DNA of 64,000 nt from the NCBI GenBank assembly GCA_013339765.2, contig CM023450.1, positions 40,742,711 to 40,806,710 on the forward strand, in the 5' to 3' direction. Both the position numbers and the translations under genes were made by a program. Positions 52,282 through 63,598 of this stretch are shown here, piece after piece (position 1 is the first letter of the stretch; every line of letters starts with the position of its first letter). A model generated the notes under the pieces. The model was not told where the DNA came from and did no database searches. It worked only from the letters and a program-made list of their open reading frames with translations. The stretch comes from Haemaphysalis longicornis (taxonomy: Eukaryota > Arthropoda > Arachnida > Ixodida > Ixodidae).

Positions 52282-54935
52282 GAAGTTGGAGAAGGGGTGC
52301 AAAAGGAAGGGGGTGAGTGCTCTTATTTTTTTAGATGGGTGAAAAGAAAAGCGATGCAAATTCATCCACAACATAGTAAAACCAAAGTTTCACGGACAAC
52401 CTCAAAAGGACGCTGAAAATTCAGCACGAGCTAAAGTAATAAAATGCTCATTAATTCAAAGCAGTAAATTGATTGAACTTACTGATCTGGCCTGAGATGA
52501 TTCCCATGAATACGTGTTACTCTATGATAATGTTTGAAAGCTCCAAATTTTTGTGTCAAGAGAAGGTGCGTCGATTAGAAATTTTAATCTGATTAATCGG
52601 TTGGCTTTAATTGGTTAATTGACTGATCGATTAATCAGTTGCATTGCTTTAGGATGAAAAATGACCAAAAATCATATTTCAAGAATATTTGTATTGATAT
52701 AGTAATGATAATAATAACAATTATAACATTTGCAAAGATTCCAGATGAGGTGAGCAGGTCTTCATCACGGCACTGATTAGGAAGGGACGCTTATCACCGC
52801 GTTCGTTACTGACACTTTGCTAGAATGAGAAACGTAGGCACTCACCGTAATAGCAGGGGAAGCCAATAACTCGCTGTTTACTTACGACATAGTTTATACA
52901 AAGGCCAAATGGTGCGAGTGCCCGCTTGCCGATTTTTGTACCGTGTAAAGAGTACCCACTTTCTTGTCGGTCTTGACTATACGCTTTCGATTTTAATCAC
53001 TATCACCTATGAGTATACTTGCATTGTTTTCTGTTGTGACGTCAGGTGGGTTATTTGAACACGAATATGATCCCTGAAACACCTGCACACAATTTCAACA
53101 CTGCACTCTTATTTCAGTTTGCTCCCCACTTCAACCGATGAACCGGTTAAAAAAAAATGAATCTTGACTAAAGCATTATTTGATTAATCGGAAGGTTAAT
53201 TGATCGATCGCCCACCCATAGAAGGTATACGTATATTTACTGATAGAAATCATTTACTTAGTAGTATATGGTTTGTTAATTCCTTGTACATTTGTTATTG
53301 CAATTGATTGCAATAACAATCAGCCGATCCCATGACAGCCCATCCCACTATGTGCTACTCTTATTTACAATTGCATTTTCCCATGCTATAAACTAACTTG
53401 ATGTATTCTAGTCCTTACGTACATGGCACTGCAAATAAAAAAATGCAGCCAAACGAAGCTATGCTGCAGCGGGCAAAAGCTGTAACTAAATAAACCTCCC
53501 GTTCTTATGTCTTCCTTGCCCAAAATGTACGGCTAAGGGCTTCTCCACGTTGCACCAAAGTAGTGCAGAAATCCCCAACGCACAAAAGAAATGCTCATTT
53601 GACAAGAGTGTGGGCGACTTCTCGGTGCAAAAGCAAATATCTGGACAAGCCAACCGCAGTTCATAGCGTCCCTAAATGCATTCATGCACAAAATACCACT
53701 AAAAGAGAATGTGAGTCGGTGCTTTTATGATGCGAGGGAGTTCCAAAGAAGCTGGCAATAGGGGCAAAATCCATTGCTGTTGTAGCGTACCAACGACCAC
53801 CCCCATATTACACCTCCTCTGCAAACAGAAGAGCATAGGTGCACAAAGGCACAACAGCATAGTTGCACAACGACACAACGGCATTGCACATGTAGGTGCC
53901 AAAAGCTTGACTGCGTCGTGCATGTGCTTGTGGAGCGGCTTTTATATATTTGCAGAGGTGATGATCATCTTGCCTTCTTCCTTAACGAATTGGGCCAAGC
54001 TATAAGCTGAAATCTGTAGCCCCACGGAGACAGTTCGCAATATGCTGCTTCGAAAAACTTTTGCTCTCTGCGTGAAAGCAACAGTGGCAAGCATGTTTTT
54101 TCAGCAAGAGCTTTAACCTTTACCAAAGCGTGTCCATGACTTCATCTTGCACATAGCAGTCTTGTTTTTATCTTCTTCTTTTCACCTGTACATGCGACAT
54201 TCGCACACCATATAATACGTACAGTGGCTAGCAAATACTGTAAATAATGAGCCGCACTGTGTATTCTAAGCATCCCTAACATTACAGGTCATACCTCATT
54301 GAAGACTTTTTTTCCTGGTAACCAATCAGAATCAGCTACCTATCTTGCACTAAAAACTCGAGCAAAAACTTAAGGTTAAAATCTCTCCTCTGGCACGTAC
54401 AAAAAGACTACTACAGTACAGGATGACTTTTTTGAAGAAAATAGAAGTATGAACACTATAAACAACTGAATGTGGTAAAGAAATTTATGTCCGTCATTCA
54501 CAAATGGCACAATTGCAGCATAAAAAGCAATGCATAAAAACAAATTTAGAAATATACACTATTTAGATAAGTTACATGTTTATTGCCTTAAAAATATATA
54601 TATGTACATATACGTAGAGTCATATCTTTATATAAAAGAACTGCCTGACAAACATAGATGGCAGTATCAATGAACTATAATGTCTAAATGAAGTAGACTT
54701 ACTAAAAACTTCATTGTTCACATGGACTGCCAGATGAACACAGCATGCCTGCAGCATAGCACGGGCAAATGCTGCTGCTGTCCACAGACTTGTCGGACAT
54801 CTGTGGGAAAGCTAGGACACACCCGTTTGGAGCACACAGTCACATCAGTTCACACAATGCCAAAAATAGTTCCTGAGAACACACGCACACACACATCCTG
54901 CAGTGGTGACAGTCCAAAGTGACCACCAGGAAGGT
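52279..54935. other. intergenic, AT-rich; no gene recognised
   Basis: No coding family. TTAATCG-containing motifs cluster at 52565-52640 (GATTAATCGGTTGG, TCGATTAATCAG) and recur at 53170-53215 (TTTGATTAATCGGAAGG, GATCGATCGCCCACCC), perhaps the degraded ends of a TIR element of about 0.65 kb. Confidence 0.4.
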
Positions 54936-54939
54936 TTAA

Positions 54940-55125
54940 AATCCAAATTTGATTTTGATGCACCGGAGAAACACCTGATTTCCGTAAGGGTACTTAACGT
55001 GCACCGAAATCACGAACACATGAGGGTTCTTCTTCCCTTTCCCTCCTTATGAGCAGCCACTGCGGCTGGGAATCGACCCCAGCACCTCGTACAATCCAGC
55101 GGCTGTCACCGAGATGATGCAGGTA
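54940..55125 (-). repeat. degraded tRNA-derived SINE
   Basis: Retains CTTAACGTGCACCGAAATCA and GCGGCTGGGAATCGACCCCA in the layout of the 3100 family. The A box is poorly preserved. Confidence 0.55.
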
Positions 55126-55127
55126 AC

Positions 55128-55573
55128 CTGATCTAAGATTCAGCTGCAGTACTCGGGTGTACTTGAAGACATCGAAGGGGGCTGTTGTCCCACTGGAGCA
55201 ACTGCAACCTTCACCACTTTCGTTGGCACCCCTAAGAAAAGAAAAACAATTGGTGAACATCAACAGGACATGCATAGTTCTAAAAAAAGAGCACACTGCA
55301 AAGCAAAGCAGCACGCTGCATTATGATTCCTGGAAGCATTAAGGCAACCTTTTCCACTTAAGCCAATGCAGCATGGCCACTACAGCAAAGCATTCAATTA
55401 GCAAAACCCCACAGGTCCTTTTCATACACTCCTTAACCTGAGTGGTTTCTCAGTTTGTTCAAGTAAACTTTCACCGAAGAACAATTCACTCACCCCTCGA
55501 TTTCGATGCTGCCAAAATGTAGTTTGCATGGCCATGGCTTCAGCTAACAGTCTCCCGTGGCTCTGTCCAGCAC
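55128..55573 (-). other. two candidate exons downstream of RGM
   Basis: 55573-55494 (80 nt) has acceptor CTGTTGCAG and donor GTGAGT; 55231-55128 (104 nt) has a pyrimidine-rich acceptor TTTTCTTTTCTTAG and donor GTTACC. Both are on the same strand as RGM and could be 3' exons of it (see the finding on the RGM stop codon) or of another transcript. No protein family is recognised in any frame. Confidence 0.3.
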
Positions 55574-56078
55574 CTGCAACAGATAGCGAATGGTCCTTTT
55601 GTACACATCTTTGAAGCATCTAGAATATGACAGACAACCCACCCAGTCCCCAGATTATGTGGTCAGGTATATTAATATTGTCAGCAGAATACTGTCAATA
55701 TTGCTCCAAAGTCTGTGGCCTCTCTTTTCCGACCTTAGAATTGCAAAGATAGCCCTTTTACTGCAGAGCAGTATGTATACCTCTAACCAGCCAAGGATAT
55801 TTTCGTGTCTGCGTCAGCAGAAAACTCCCAGGCTACTACTGGCTAGACAAAGAAGCACCCCAGGTTACTACTGGCTACTGGCTACATCCTTGCTACACTA
55901 CTGGCACCGCCAGGAATCAAGCCAGGGCCCCAAGAGAAGTGGCACGAGAGCCCGTCGGCTTGCTGACTAAGCGACTAAGGAGGAGGGCGCTTTATGGAGG
56001 CAACACACGAAACAAGAGTGAGGGGAGGCAGTGAGAGAGATGACGCCATAGTCGTGTGTGCTGCCCTGCTCCTCAAGA

Positions 56079-56112
56079 CTGAAAGAGAGCGACGTCCGCC
56101 GCTCTCTTTCAG
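56079..56112. repeat. perfect 13-bp-arm inverted repeat
   Basis: CTGAAAGAGAGCG and CGCTCTCTTTCAG flank an 8-base loop. It is isolated, without an A- or T-rich tract of the kind bacterial terminators show. Role unknown. Confidence 0.85.
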
Positions 56113-56742
56113 CCATGGCTGACGCGACAGTGTTCGTGACACCGCCCCGGCAAATCCCAGGTAATGGCTGGCAGTCTCTGGTTTCACTCTAAAGGTAGAG
56201 CCACGTGTGTGAATTCAAGTGACGCTGCATGGGTTGTCTTTGTGGGTGTCGTTTACAGCTCTGCGTTCCAACCACCTTCACAGCATGGATTGGAGCCAAC
56301 TTTTTTTCTTGCACTTCTGGTAAGGAGTAAATGTCATCTGTTCACCGAGGCTATCTCTGCAGAAACCAATTCTCTGCCCTCTGCCCTCTTGCAGTCTGAC
56401 ATGGCAATGAACCACCCATCTTTGGATGTGATTTTAAAATACAGGCAGGTTCGTTCAATTCTGATGCCAGAACAATGAATACTGAGCCGCATAGTTCACC
56501 CATGATTAACCCTTTCAACAACACTGGTGTACCAGCACATTTCGCATTTTCTCTTCAAAAATGCATGCTGCCACACAACGTTGCCTTGCTTGCGAAGATT
56601 CCGCCACTAGCAGTATCTACCTAAAAGCTTGTTTCATTCATCTCATGGCTGTTTCCCTTTCATGCAGGTTACCTACATTCTGTAGTGACTAACCCCGCAC
56701 AGACTCAGAATACGGTATTGCTTTATTTGTTTACTTCTTTTA

Positions 56743-57150
56743 GGGGCGAAGCCTCTTGGGGCTGGGGCTGTTGGCATCTCCTGTCATCATCGTTGTCGTA
56801 ATTATCGTTTCATGTGGTCACAGTACTAAAACACCGGGAAACTCGTTTACACCTTGTGCTAGAACGTAATGCATACTAAAAAGGCACCGGGACACTTGTT
56901 TACGCCTCATGCTGGAGCACTTCGAAATGTGTAATAAAAAAACTCCGGGACACTCGTTTACGTCTCGTGATAGAGAGCTTCGTGCTTCAAAGACAAGAGA
57001 GTTTTACAGCAAAACTGTATACTTCTACCCCCCAACGATTTCATCTCCGTTGGCAAAAACGCCAAGGCGCCAAGAATGCACTTATACACTGCATGCTTCG
57101 CCCCTCCCCAGGTTTCACGCTAGTGTAGATGGCCCGGGATTTTTTTTATT
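56743..57150 (+). repeat. dispersed repeat, inverted partner of 41397-41723
   Basis: Starts GGGGCGAAGCCTCTTGGGGC and includes three CGGGACACTCGTTTACG-like units (about 56840-56965), then CGCCAAGGCGCCAAGAATGC. The 41.4-kb copy has two such units. A minus-strand AATAAA near 57146 could serve RGM polyadenylation. Confidence 0.6.
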
Positions 57151-57265
57151 CATCTGTCGCCCCCTTGTGCTGTTTAAACAATATGAACTACAGACACACT
57201 CTTTGCACGCACGGATGCACGCACCTGCAGGTCTTCTAACAGCACGCAAATCCCTGCCTCCTCAC

Positions 57266-57862
57266 TCACCTGGCACGCAACCAGGCAAGCAGCAGCAAGG
57301 CAGACACAACAGCCGTGGCCGACGCTTCCTGTCCCGCCGCCCCAGAAGGCTCTTGGATGGCACGGTGCGCCGCCGTTGCACCCAGTTCCTTCAGGTCGGC
57401 CACCGCCGCCGCACTGGCCTCGGCGGCCATGTCCTTCTGTCCCGTGGCCAGCACGTCGAACACACACGCATCTAGGTAGGCACCCGTCAAGTTGGCGCCG
57501 CGGCACGCTGCATCGGCCTCGCTCAGCCGCCAGGCGGGTTCCCCCTCGGGGGCGGTGGCGAGGCGCTCCCACGAGGGGCATCCCCGCAGGCAGAGCTCCT
57601 GCGACTGCGGCAGCCCGACAAGGGCCGCTGGAAGGCGGAGGGCCACCGACAGGAAGTCGCCCTGCCGCCCGATTATGAGTCGCATGCCCGCGTGGTTGAG
57701 GGTGATCTGCATGCGGTTCGGCCCCAGCGGAGCCAGGAGCACTCCTTCCCCGGCCGACGTTGTCCCGTCCACGAAGACGCTGGGCAGCGGATTGTCCTTG
57801 ATCTGCACCTCATAGCGCTTTTCCATGGCACAGCCGCCGTGTGCACGAATCTGCACAGTCAC
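57266..57862 (-). CDS. RGM: RGM coding exon 4 (vWF-D-like end, cysteine-rich region, GPI signal)
   Basis: 597 nt including TGA, acceptor CTTGCCGCAG. Encodes VTVQIRAHGGCAMEKRYEVQ, IKDNPLPSVFVDGT, LCLRGCPSWE, AACRGANLTGAYLDACVFDV, then the hydrophobic tail ending WLRAR. The TGA lies inside CAG|GTGAGTGAG, a strong donor. Confidence 0.9.
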   Translation of the reverse strand: MTVQIRAHGGCAMEKRYEVQIKDNPLPSVFVDGTTSAGEGVLLAPLGPNRMQITLNHAGMRLIIGRQGDFLSVALRLPAALVGLPQSQELCLRGCPSWERLATAPEGEPAWRLSEADAACRGANLTGAYLDACVFDVLATGQKDMAAEASAAAVADLKELGATAAHRAIQEPSGAAGQEASATAVVSALLLLAWLRAR

Positions 57863-60800
57863 CTGCGGCAAGCCAGTTGCCCGATTCATTTTGAGAGAAC
57901 AGGAAACAAGCAAACGAGAAAGACATGTATGCACATGTGTGTATCTTCCCCATTCCCTGTCTGTTTCACCATTTCTAAGGTTAATCAAAACCAACTATGT
58001 ATATCGGTCTTCTGTTCCCTTAAAAATTACTGTATCATTCCAGGGAATCTTGTGCCAGCAGGCGAGTAGCGATATTTTCGCAAAGCTAAGCATATTCACA
58101 ATAATGCTAATGTCAGTAAAAAAAAAATCCATTCGTGCTCTTTAGGTAGCATCAAGAGATGGCGTGTGATATGCTAGTTAAGCTGATCTCCATCACAGTG
58201 TGCTCACAAAGCCAACAAAGCACATATGCAGACATCGATTTTCATACAACTTCCCAACCCTCACCTCAGCATTTCTATATGTAAACACCATGCAACGTAG
58301 GTTCTGGGTCTCAAGCCTGTTCAACATGGCGCAAATTGACCTGCCAATGCGGTAATGCAACACCACTCGTGCAGCAGAGCATTCACCTTTTCCCAACTGC
58401 AGCAAACTGGCAAAGGTTTGGCAGGAACCAACTTCCCTACGATTTCCGCACATGCAGCACGGACGACAGGCTTAGTATAACATGTTTCGCAAATGAAAAC
58501 ATCACACCATTCGCAAGCATTCGATGTAGAAGACCGTGCAAATCTCAGAATACCAGCTAGTCATAGCACTGGACCCTCAAAGGAAAGCCACACCATGTAG
58601 TAGTACTAGCCCAGACAACTGCCCTTGGAGCTTCGCTCGTTAAAAATCTGACACGACAAATAGAAAAGAGTTCTGTTTAAGTCAGTAACAGTATAACACA
58701 GTGTGTGAAACTGGCTTAGACAACCCTCAGCTGGCAGCACGAAAGAGCAAATGTTTACGAGCAGTAGGGGGTCATCACCTTGGAGAGGACTGTGGCCCTC
58801 TTGCCCACATGCGCTGTTGGTCACCTGCACCACCACATAGGCATTGTCCACCAGGGGCCAGGCTCCGATAGCACGACAGGTTTGCAGCTCCCCTCCAAAA
58901 GTGCGCAGGTGGGGGTCCCCGTACAGGCTGCAGTGGCGCCAGCCCTCTCCGTGGTCACCTGTCGTCCCCCAAAACACAAAAATGGTGAATGCCACATCCC
59001 ACGTGGCACCAGCTGTCCACGGTGCCATCATCACTCCAACATCAATATCAACAACAACCACTACTTGCTCGTTAAAGGACAAAGAGCTAACCCACTCGTC
59101 TTCCACCAATGTCCTTATCTTGTTCCTCTGCCCTGTTTTTTGTATGTTTCTCCTCTTTGCCTCAATTTCTTCACCCATAGGTACCGTGTGTGGGCCACTC
59201 ATCGGCGATGCCATTCGAAAAAGCTCTTTTGCAGCAAAAGGAAAAATGATGCCCTGTTCACTGGTGCTGGGGGTGACTTGCTACACAAAGGCACTGTATT
59301 GGGTGGCTTTCAAGCAAAACACTAAGCTTAAAGGCTATTTCACAATGCAAGGCTAGGTAACATCCATGTCATCTCTATATTGCTTTCCAGGGGATGCTGT
59401 GCTGGTGCAAACAGAGAAAACAGAATGGCAGACTATCCAGCAGCAACACAATAAAAAGTGGAAAAAGCAATCAAAAGTGACAAATGTGCTGAACTATGGG
59501 ATGGTGCTATTCAAGGTGCCTCAAGTGTCCTTCTTTGGGCTGCCATGTGATCTTTATCTCGTATATATTTCTACCTCCCCTACCTTAGGTGCAACAACCG
59601 TGCCTAATGCCGAAAGAGCCAACCCAACCGCTGTTAGGCCTCTGTTTATCATGGCCTGATGTACTGAGAAATACAACTCTTCCACCAGGATTTTATATTT
59701 TGGCTTTGAAATTGAGTGCCACACACAACCATGTGTAGCAAATTGTCAACAGTACTAACTAAACACTTCACAGAAGCTTTAAACAATGAGGAAATGCCAA
59801 TTTGTATTGTAGTCTAGTGTGTGTGTGTTTAGCCTTCCAGGACTAAAAGCGGATGGCATCCCCTATGAACGCGCAGCAGAAGCAGTCTCCCCCCCAATCG
59901 ATCTCCAACGCAAACACTACACAAAGAGACCACCCTCTTCAATACACCCTGCTCCATAGCAGCGGCCACTCGAGACATGCATGCGCAACCATAACCATGA
60001 AAGTAGCAACACCTTTACTAATGAACTCATACTTCTCGCGAACTTCAACACAGGACGAAGAAAGAAAAGACGAAACACACGCTAGACTTCAACTTGGTTT
60101 ATGCAAAAGAAAACAGGAAAACACGCATATATGTAGATGATTCGAAAAAACAAAACAAACAAGCACATGATTCTGCGGAAATGAAATGGCACAATGTTTG
60201 CACTCGTTCTTATCACTTTTACATTGAAGCACAAACAATGCCTGGTCACATTACAGGCCATGATCTTTACTGACACATGTGCACACCAGTCAACGATAGG
60301 CTGAGGAGCACCGCGCAGCTGTGAGTGCGCAGATGGGAGCTGGCCACCTTGCTGACCATTGCCGTGGGTGCGGGTGCACGCCCAAATTCATGCAGACAAG
60401 CATCCTGTTTAGAAGCCGTTCTCAAACTGATGGGGAAGCCTTCGAGGCTTTTGTGATTAACAGGGAGGGCGAGAACTGCGTCAGTACCCCATCTTTGGCA
60501 CTTTCAACACGTGAAATCCACTTTTTGGTAAGAGAGGGGGTGTCCCTTGATCATGCGCAATTGGCGACTGGTGTGCAAATGTGTCGGTGAAGATCATGTC
60601 CTGTAATGTAACCAGGCGTTGTTTGTGCTTCAACGTAAAAGTGATAAGAGCGACTGCAAACATTGTGTCGTTTCATTTCCGCGGAATCATGTGCTTGTTT
60701 GCTTTATTTGTTTTTTCGAATCATGTACATATATGCGTGTTTTCCTGTTCCCTTTTGCATAAACCAAGTTGAAGTCTAGCGTGTGTTTCGTCTTTTCTTT

Positions 60801-63598
60801 CTCTGTCCTGTAATAAAGTTCACTAGAAGTACGAGTTCATTAGTAAACAGTAACCAACTCGCCCAACTCTTCACTTTAATTAGCAACACCTGTTAAAACC
60901 TTGTGGCAAACAGAAGAATTGTACTTGGATCGCACAGCCGAGTCTCTGCTGTTCTTTGCCAGCAGTTTTTCCTTTCTAAAAACCCCGCTGTAGATCCAAA
61001 CTCCCCGTCTTTTATTTTTTTCCCTCACAGAGCAAAGTTATACATGGCTTGACAAAAGTAGAGCACTCACCAGAACGCCACAAGCAAGTCTCCTTGGCCG
61101 AGCTTGGAGTGGACGTTTGCACAGAGGCAGCATCACTGCAGTTCAACTTCAACTTGTCGAGCACAGAAAACGCACCCCTGTAGTGAAAGTCAGAGTTGCA
61201 TTCCTTGGGTGCACGTAACAGACATGACCGGACCTCTGCCACGTTGTCACAGGTGCTGCCAGTGTATGTGTTGAAGCACTTTGAAACGTTGCACTCATCC
61301 GCTGTAATGTAGGGAAATGCAAGACTCGCTAAGACAACAGAAACAAAAGAAAATATTAGGGCAAGACATGAAAATAACTTGTTTTGATTATTTATTAGAT
61401 ACTGTAAGGCTTTTTCCATATGCACACAACTTGTAACCAAAAGAAGCAAGATTAGAGAGTAATGGTACTTGCCAAACAATCGCTGAGGCCAAACAAAGCA
61501 AAGACAGCAAAAAAATTTACAATCTTTTTGCCCTCAGTCTGCAGAGAAGTGCTAGCGAGCAATGTCGGTTGTCAACAATTTATTAAAAATTGTGTGCTCA
61601 CCATATATACGATACCACAAGAAATTCAGCAACCAATACATAGCAACCCTAATGTCATCGCTTTTTGCCTTCCTAGTTTACAAAGCAGGTAACATTTTTT
61701 TTTCTTTTCTTGCTTCTCAAGCTCTATTCCTGTCTTTTCAATACTCTTTCTTTCTCTTTAAATCCCTCCTTCCCCACTTCCCATGTGTAGGGTAGCCAAC
61801 CGGACTGTAACCTGGTTAACCTCCCTGCCTTTCATGCACTGTATTATCCTTCCTTCCTTCCTTTAACCACATTAAAAAAGTGCGAATCCGCACGTGCTTT
61901 TAGGTCACATTGTGGTTCTAAAATGCGCATACAGTTGAGGAGCCACCTGCCTCTTGGTCTCGTCATAAAAAAACGGAGGAAATACAAAAAAGTTGCTCAT
62001 AGACAATCCCACTGGCAACATGCTGTTATCATGTACTCGTCATCAAAAAAAAGGCACAAGTGCAACAGGAGTCATTGACCTTTGATATCTCCCACTGCTA
62101 AAACGCTCCTCCTAAATGTCTTTCTATGCCCTACGAAAATGCTTACCACTCGTGGCATAATTCTCTGCAGCTTAAGACAACAAGATGCCATCGAGCATTC
62201 ATTAGCTTATTTTTTCCCAAATACAAACTTTTGAACGATTTGCCCTGAACAATGAAGAAAGAACCCTCTCATGTGTGGAACGCGTGAGAGGGTTGTGACG
62301 TGACGTGAGCCAAACGTAATGTGACCCAAAACAGTCAAAAACCATGCCTGCAATAGAGAAGACTACACTGTGAACTTGACCAGTGGAGGAAAACTGAAAG
62401 AACTGTCGTCTGACTAATAAAATTTTTAAGGGAAAAAGATAAATAAGAAATGGGCGCACACCACGACAATTTGAAACTAACCATGGGAAACGTGCTTTTC
62501 TACGTTGTGTGTTTAAATCTTGAACACGTGAAATGTGGGTTGAAACCTTGTTCAAAGGATATGCAACCACCACAGCTGGAAAGTGAAACCATTCCACGCA
62601 TAAAGATGACATTTAATCCTCACAATGTTTTAAATGACTACGCAGTGTTTATAAATATTTAAAAAAAAAAGCGCCTCTCTCAAGTAAAGTCTTGAGCTGC
62701 TTTTCTGTCCGTAATTGTATTGCAGCATATAACAAATGCACACTTAAATTAAGGTACTCTTAATTAAAGTGCGCATTAAGGAAAGGTACTCTTTTTTTTT
62801 TTTTTTCTCTCAGTAGATGTGCCCATCCTCGCAAGTATTTCTCTGTGCTTCATGATCGATAGAGAAGGAAAGAAGGGGAAGTATTTCAGGTTTTTCTATC
62901 AAAAATATGATCAGCGTGCCACAAACGGTACTTGAGCCTTCACTTACGTTACCGCACGGACTTTGAAAAAACAGAGGAGGTTTTGAGCGATGATGGGTCT
63001 CAAAAACAAATTGAAACGGTAAAGCACCAAAAATAAACACCGGAAAGACCCAGGGTACGTAAACGTGCGCGGCTGCGGAGTTACAAGCTTTTCTGTGGTT
63101 CGAAAAACATAAAAAGGTGGGTTAACGTAGCCAGTCAAGATTATAGGGGAGCTAACAACGTCAGAGATCACAAAAATGACATACTTTATCAACATATTTT
63201 GAGTTAAGCGGAGGATACTATACCACACTATGCACTATTTAGTCACACGGAAACAAGCTCGGCTCAGCGCACCGCCCACTCATGTAGTACCATCGCGTTA
63301 CCAGCGACTCTATTTTGTCCACATAGTAGATCGCAGCCACACCATCCATACGCATACAACAGCTAAAAATGTTTGTTTACTCAATTTGTAGATATGCTTT
63401 CTTTTTCTTTGCAACCAGACCCACGTTCTTTTTTCACACTCAAGCAACTCGAGAGAGTTTACTCACGAGGTCTCGAAAGAGGTCGAAAGTAAAGTCTCTG
63501 CAAAAACAATAAAAATTGCATGACTCACAATTCATCGCAGTGGAAAACGCAGCAAATGTGATGAGAAGCCATCGAGGTAGAAAAGCGTGATGTCCCAT
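57266..63598 (-). CDS. RGM: repulsive guidance molecule (RGM) homologue, four coding exons
   Basis: Family: GPI-anchored BMP co-receptors and neogenin ligands (RGMA/B, hemojuvelin; DRAG-1 in nematodes). Exons on the minus strand: 63598-63529, 61301-61071, 58958-58759, 57862-57266. They total 1098 nt, 365 residues plus stop, somewhat shorter than vertebrate RGMs. Residues 1-23 look like a signal peptide. Residues 25-100 form the cysteine-rich helical domain (DECNVSKC...CLLRAPKECNSDFHY). The vWF-D-like domain starts with HCSLYGDPHLRTF. Known family members self-cleave between D and P of GDPH, here D115/P116. GAWPLVDNAYVVVQVTN, VFVDGT, CLRGCPSWE and YLDACVFDVLATG match the family. The C-terminus is hydrophobic (TAVVSALLLLAWL), as GPI signals are. 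No RGD is seen. Alignment is from memory. Confidence 0.93.
58759..58958 (-). CDS. RGM: RGM coding exon 3 (GDPH self-cleavage site)
   Basis: 200 nt, acceptor GGGACGACAG. The donor chosen is GTAAAC after CTGCTC, because it alone joins exon 4 in frame. A GTGATG donor 23 nt earlier would shift the frame. Encodes DHGEGWRHCSLYGDPHLRTF, then GGELQTCRAIGAWPLVDNAY, VVVQVTNSACGQEGHSPLQG, DDPLLL. Confidence 0.88.
58959..61070. other. RGM intron 2
   Basis: About 2.1 kb. It contains the inverted-arm Penelope-like copy (60011-60849); the rest shows no recognised feature, and frames on the plus strand lack family resemblance. Confidence 0.7.
60011..60849 (+). mobile_element. Penelope-like element copy with long inverted arms in RGM intron 2
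   Basis: Arms 60011-60291 and 60565-60849 are imperfect inverted copies of each other; both contain GACGAAACACACGC or its complement and AAACCAAGTTGAAGTC. The centre encodes an endonuclease end (VNDRLRSTAQL, then GAGHLADHCRGCGCTPKF, FEAFVINREGENCVSTPSLA, LSTREIHF). Architecture and arm sequence parallel the copy at 33366-33864. Confidence 0.75.
61071..61301 (-). CDS. RGM: RGM coding exon 2 (N-terminal cysteine-rich domain)
   Basis: 231 nt, acceptor CTACATTACAG, donor GTGAGT. It encodes about eight cysteines and two N-glycosylation sites (NVS, NCS). A second acceptor 27 nt upstream (end at 61328, TTGTCTTAG) keeps the same frame and would add nine residues. Confidence 0.85.
61302..63528. other. 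RGM intron 1, nothing else identified
   Basis: AT-rich intron of about 2.2 kb with poly-pyrimidine tracts (61695-61860) and a TTAATTAAAG-like direct repeat around 62745-62780. No gene-like frame. Confidence 0.5.
63529..63598 (-). CDS. RGM: RGM coding exon 1 (signal peptide)
   Basis: 70 nt, MGHHAFLPRWLLITFAAFST then AMN plus one base, donor GTGAGT. Basic N-region and hydrophobic core as in a signal peptide. The first ATG was chosen because no earlier in-frame ATG gives a hydrophobic start. Confidence 0.75.

Noticed and set aside
57266..57994. A 242-codon intronless gene
   Set aside because: Its first 44 codons are intron sequence before the acceptor CTTGCCGCAG at 57862; only the rest matches RGM.
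58780..59356. Plus-strand frames of 170-181 codons
   Set aside because: They overlap RGM exon 3 in antisense and otherwise cover intron; no family resemblance.
60011..60090. Hammerhead ribozyme in the Penelope-like arm
   Set aside because: GACGAAAC is present and a CTAATGA resembles the CTGATGA core, but the core is altered in both arms and stem II closure fails, so I cannot support a ribozyme. A covariance-model search would decide.
61012..61479. A 155-codon gene on the minus strand starting upstream of RGM exon 2
   Set aside because: Its second half is RGM exon 2, while the first half is intron read-through before the acceptors at 61328 and 61301.
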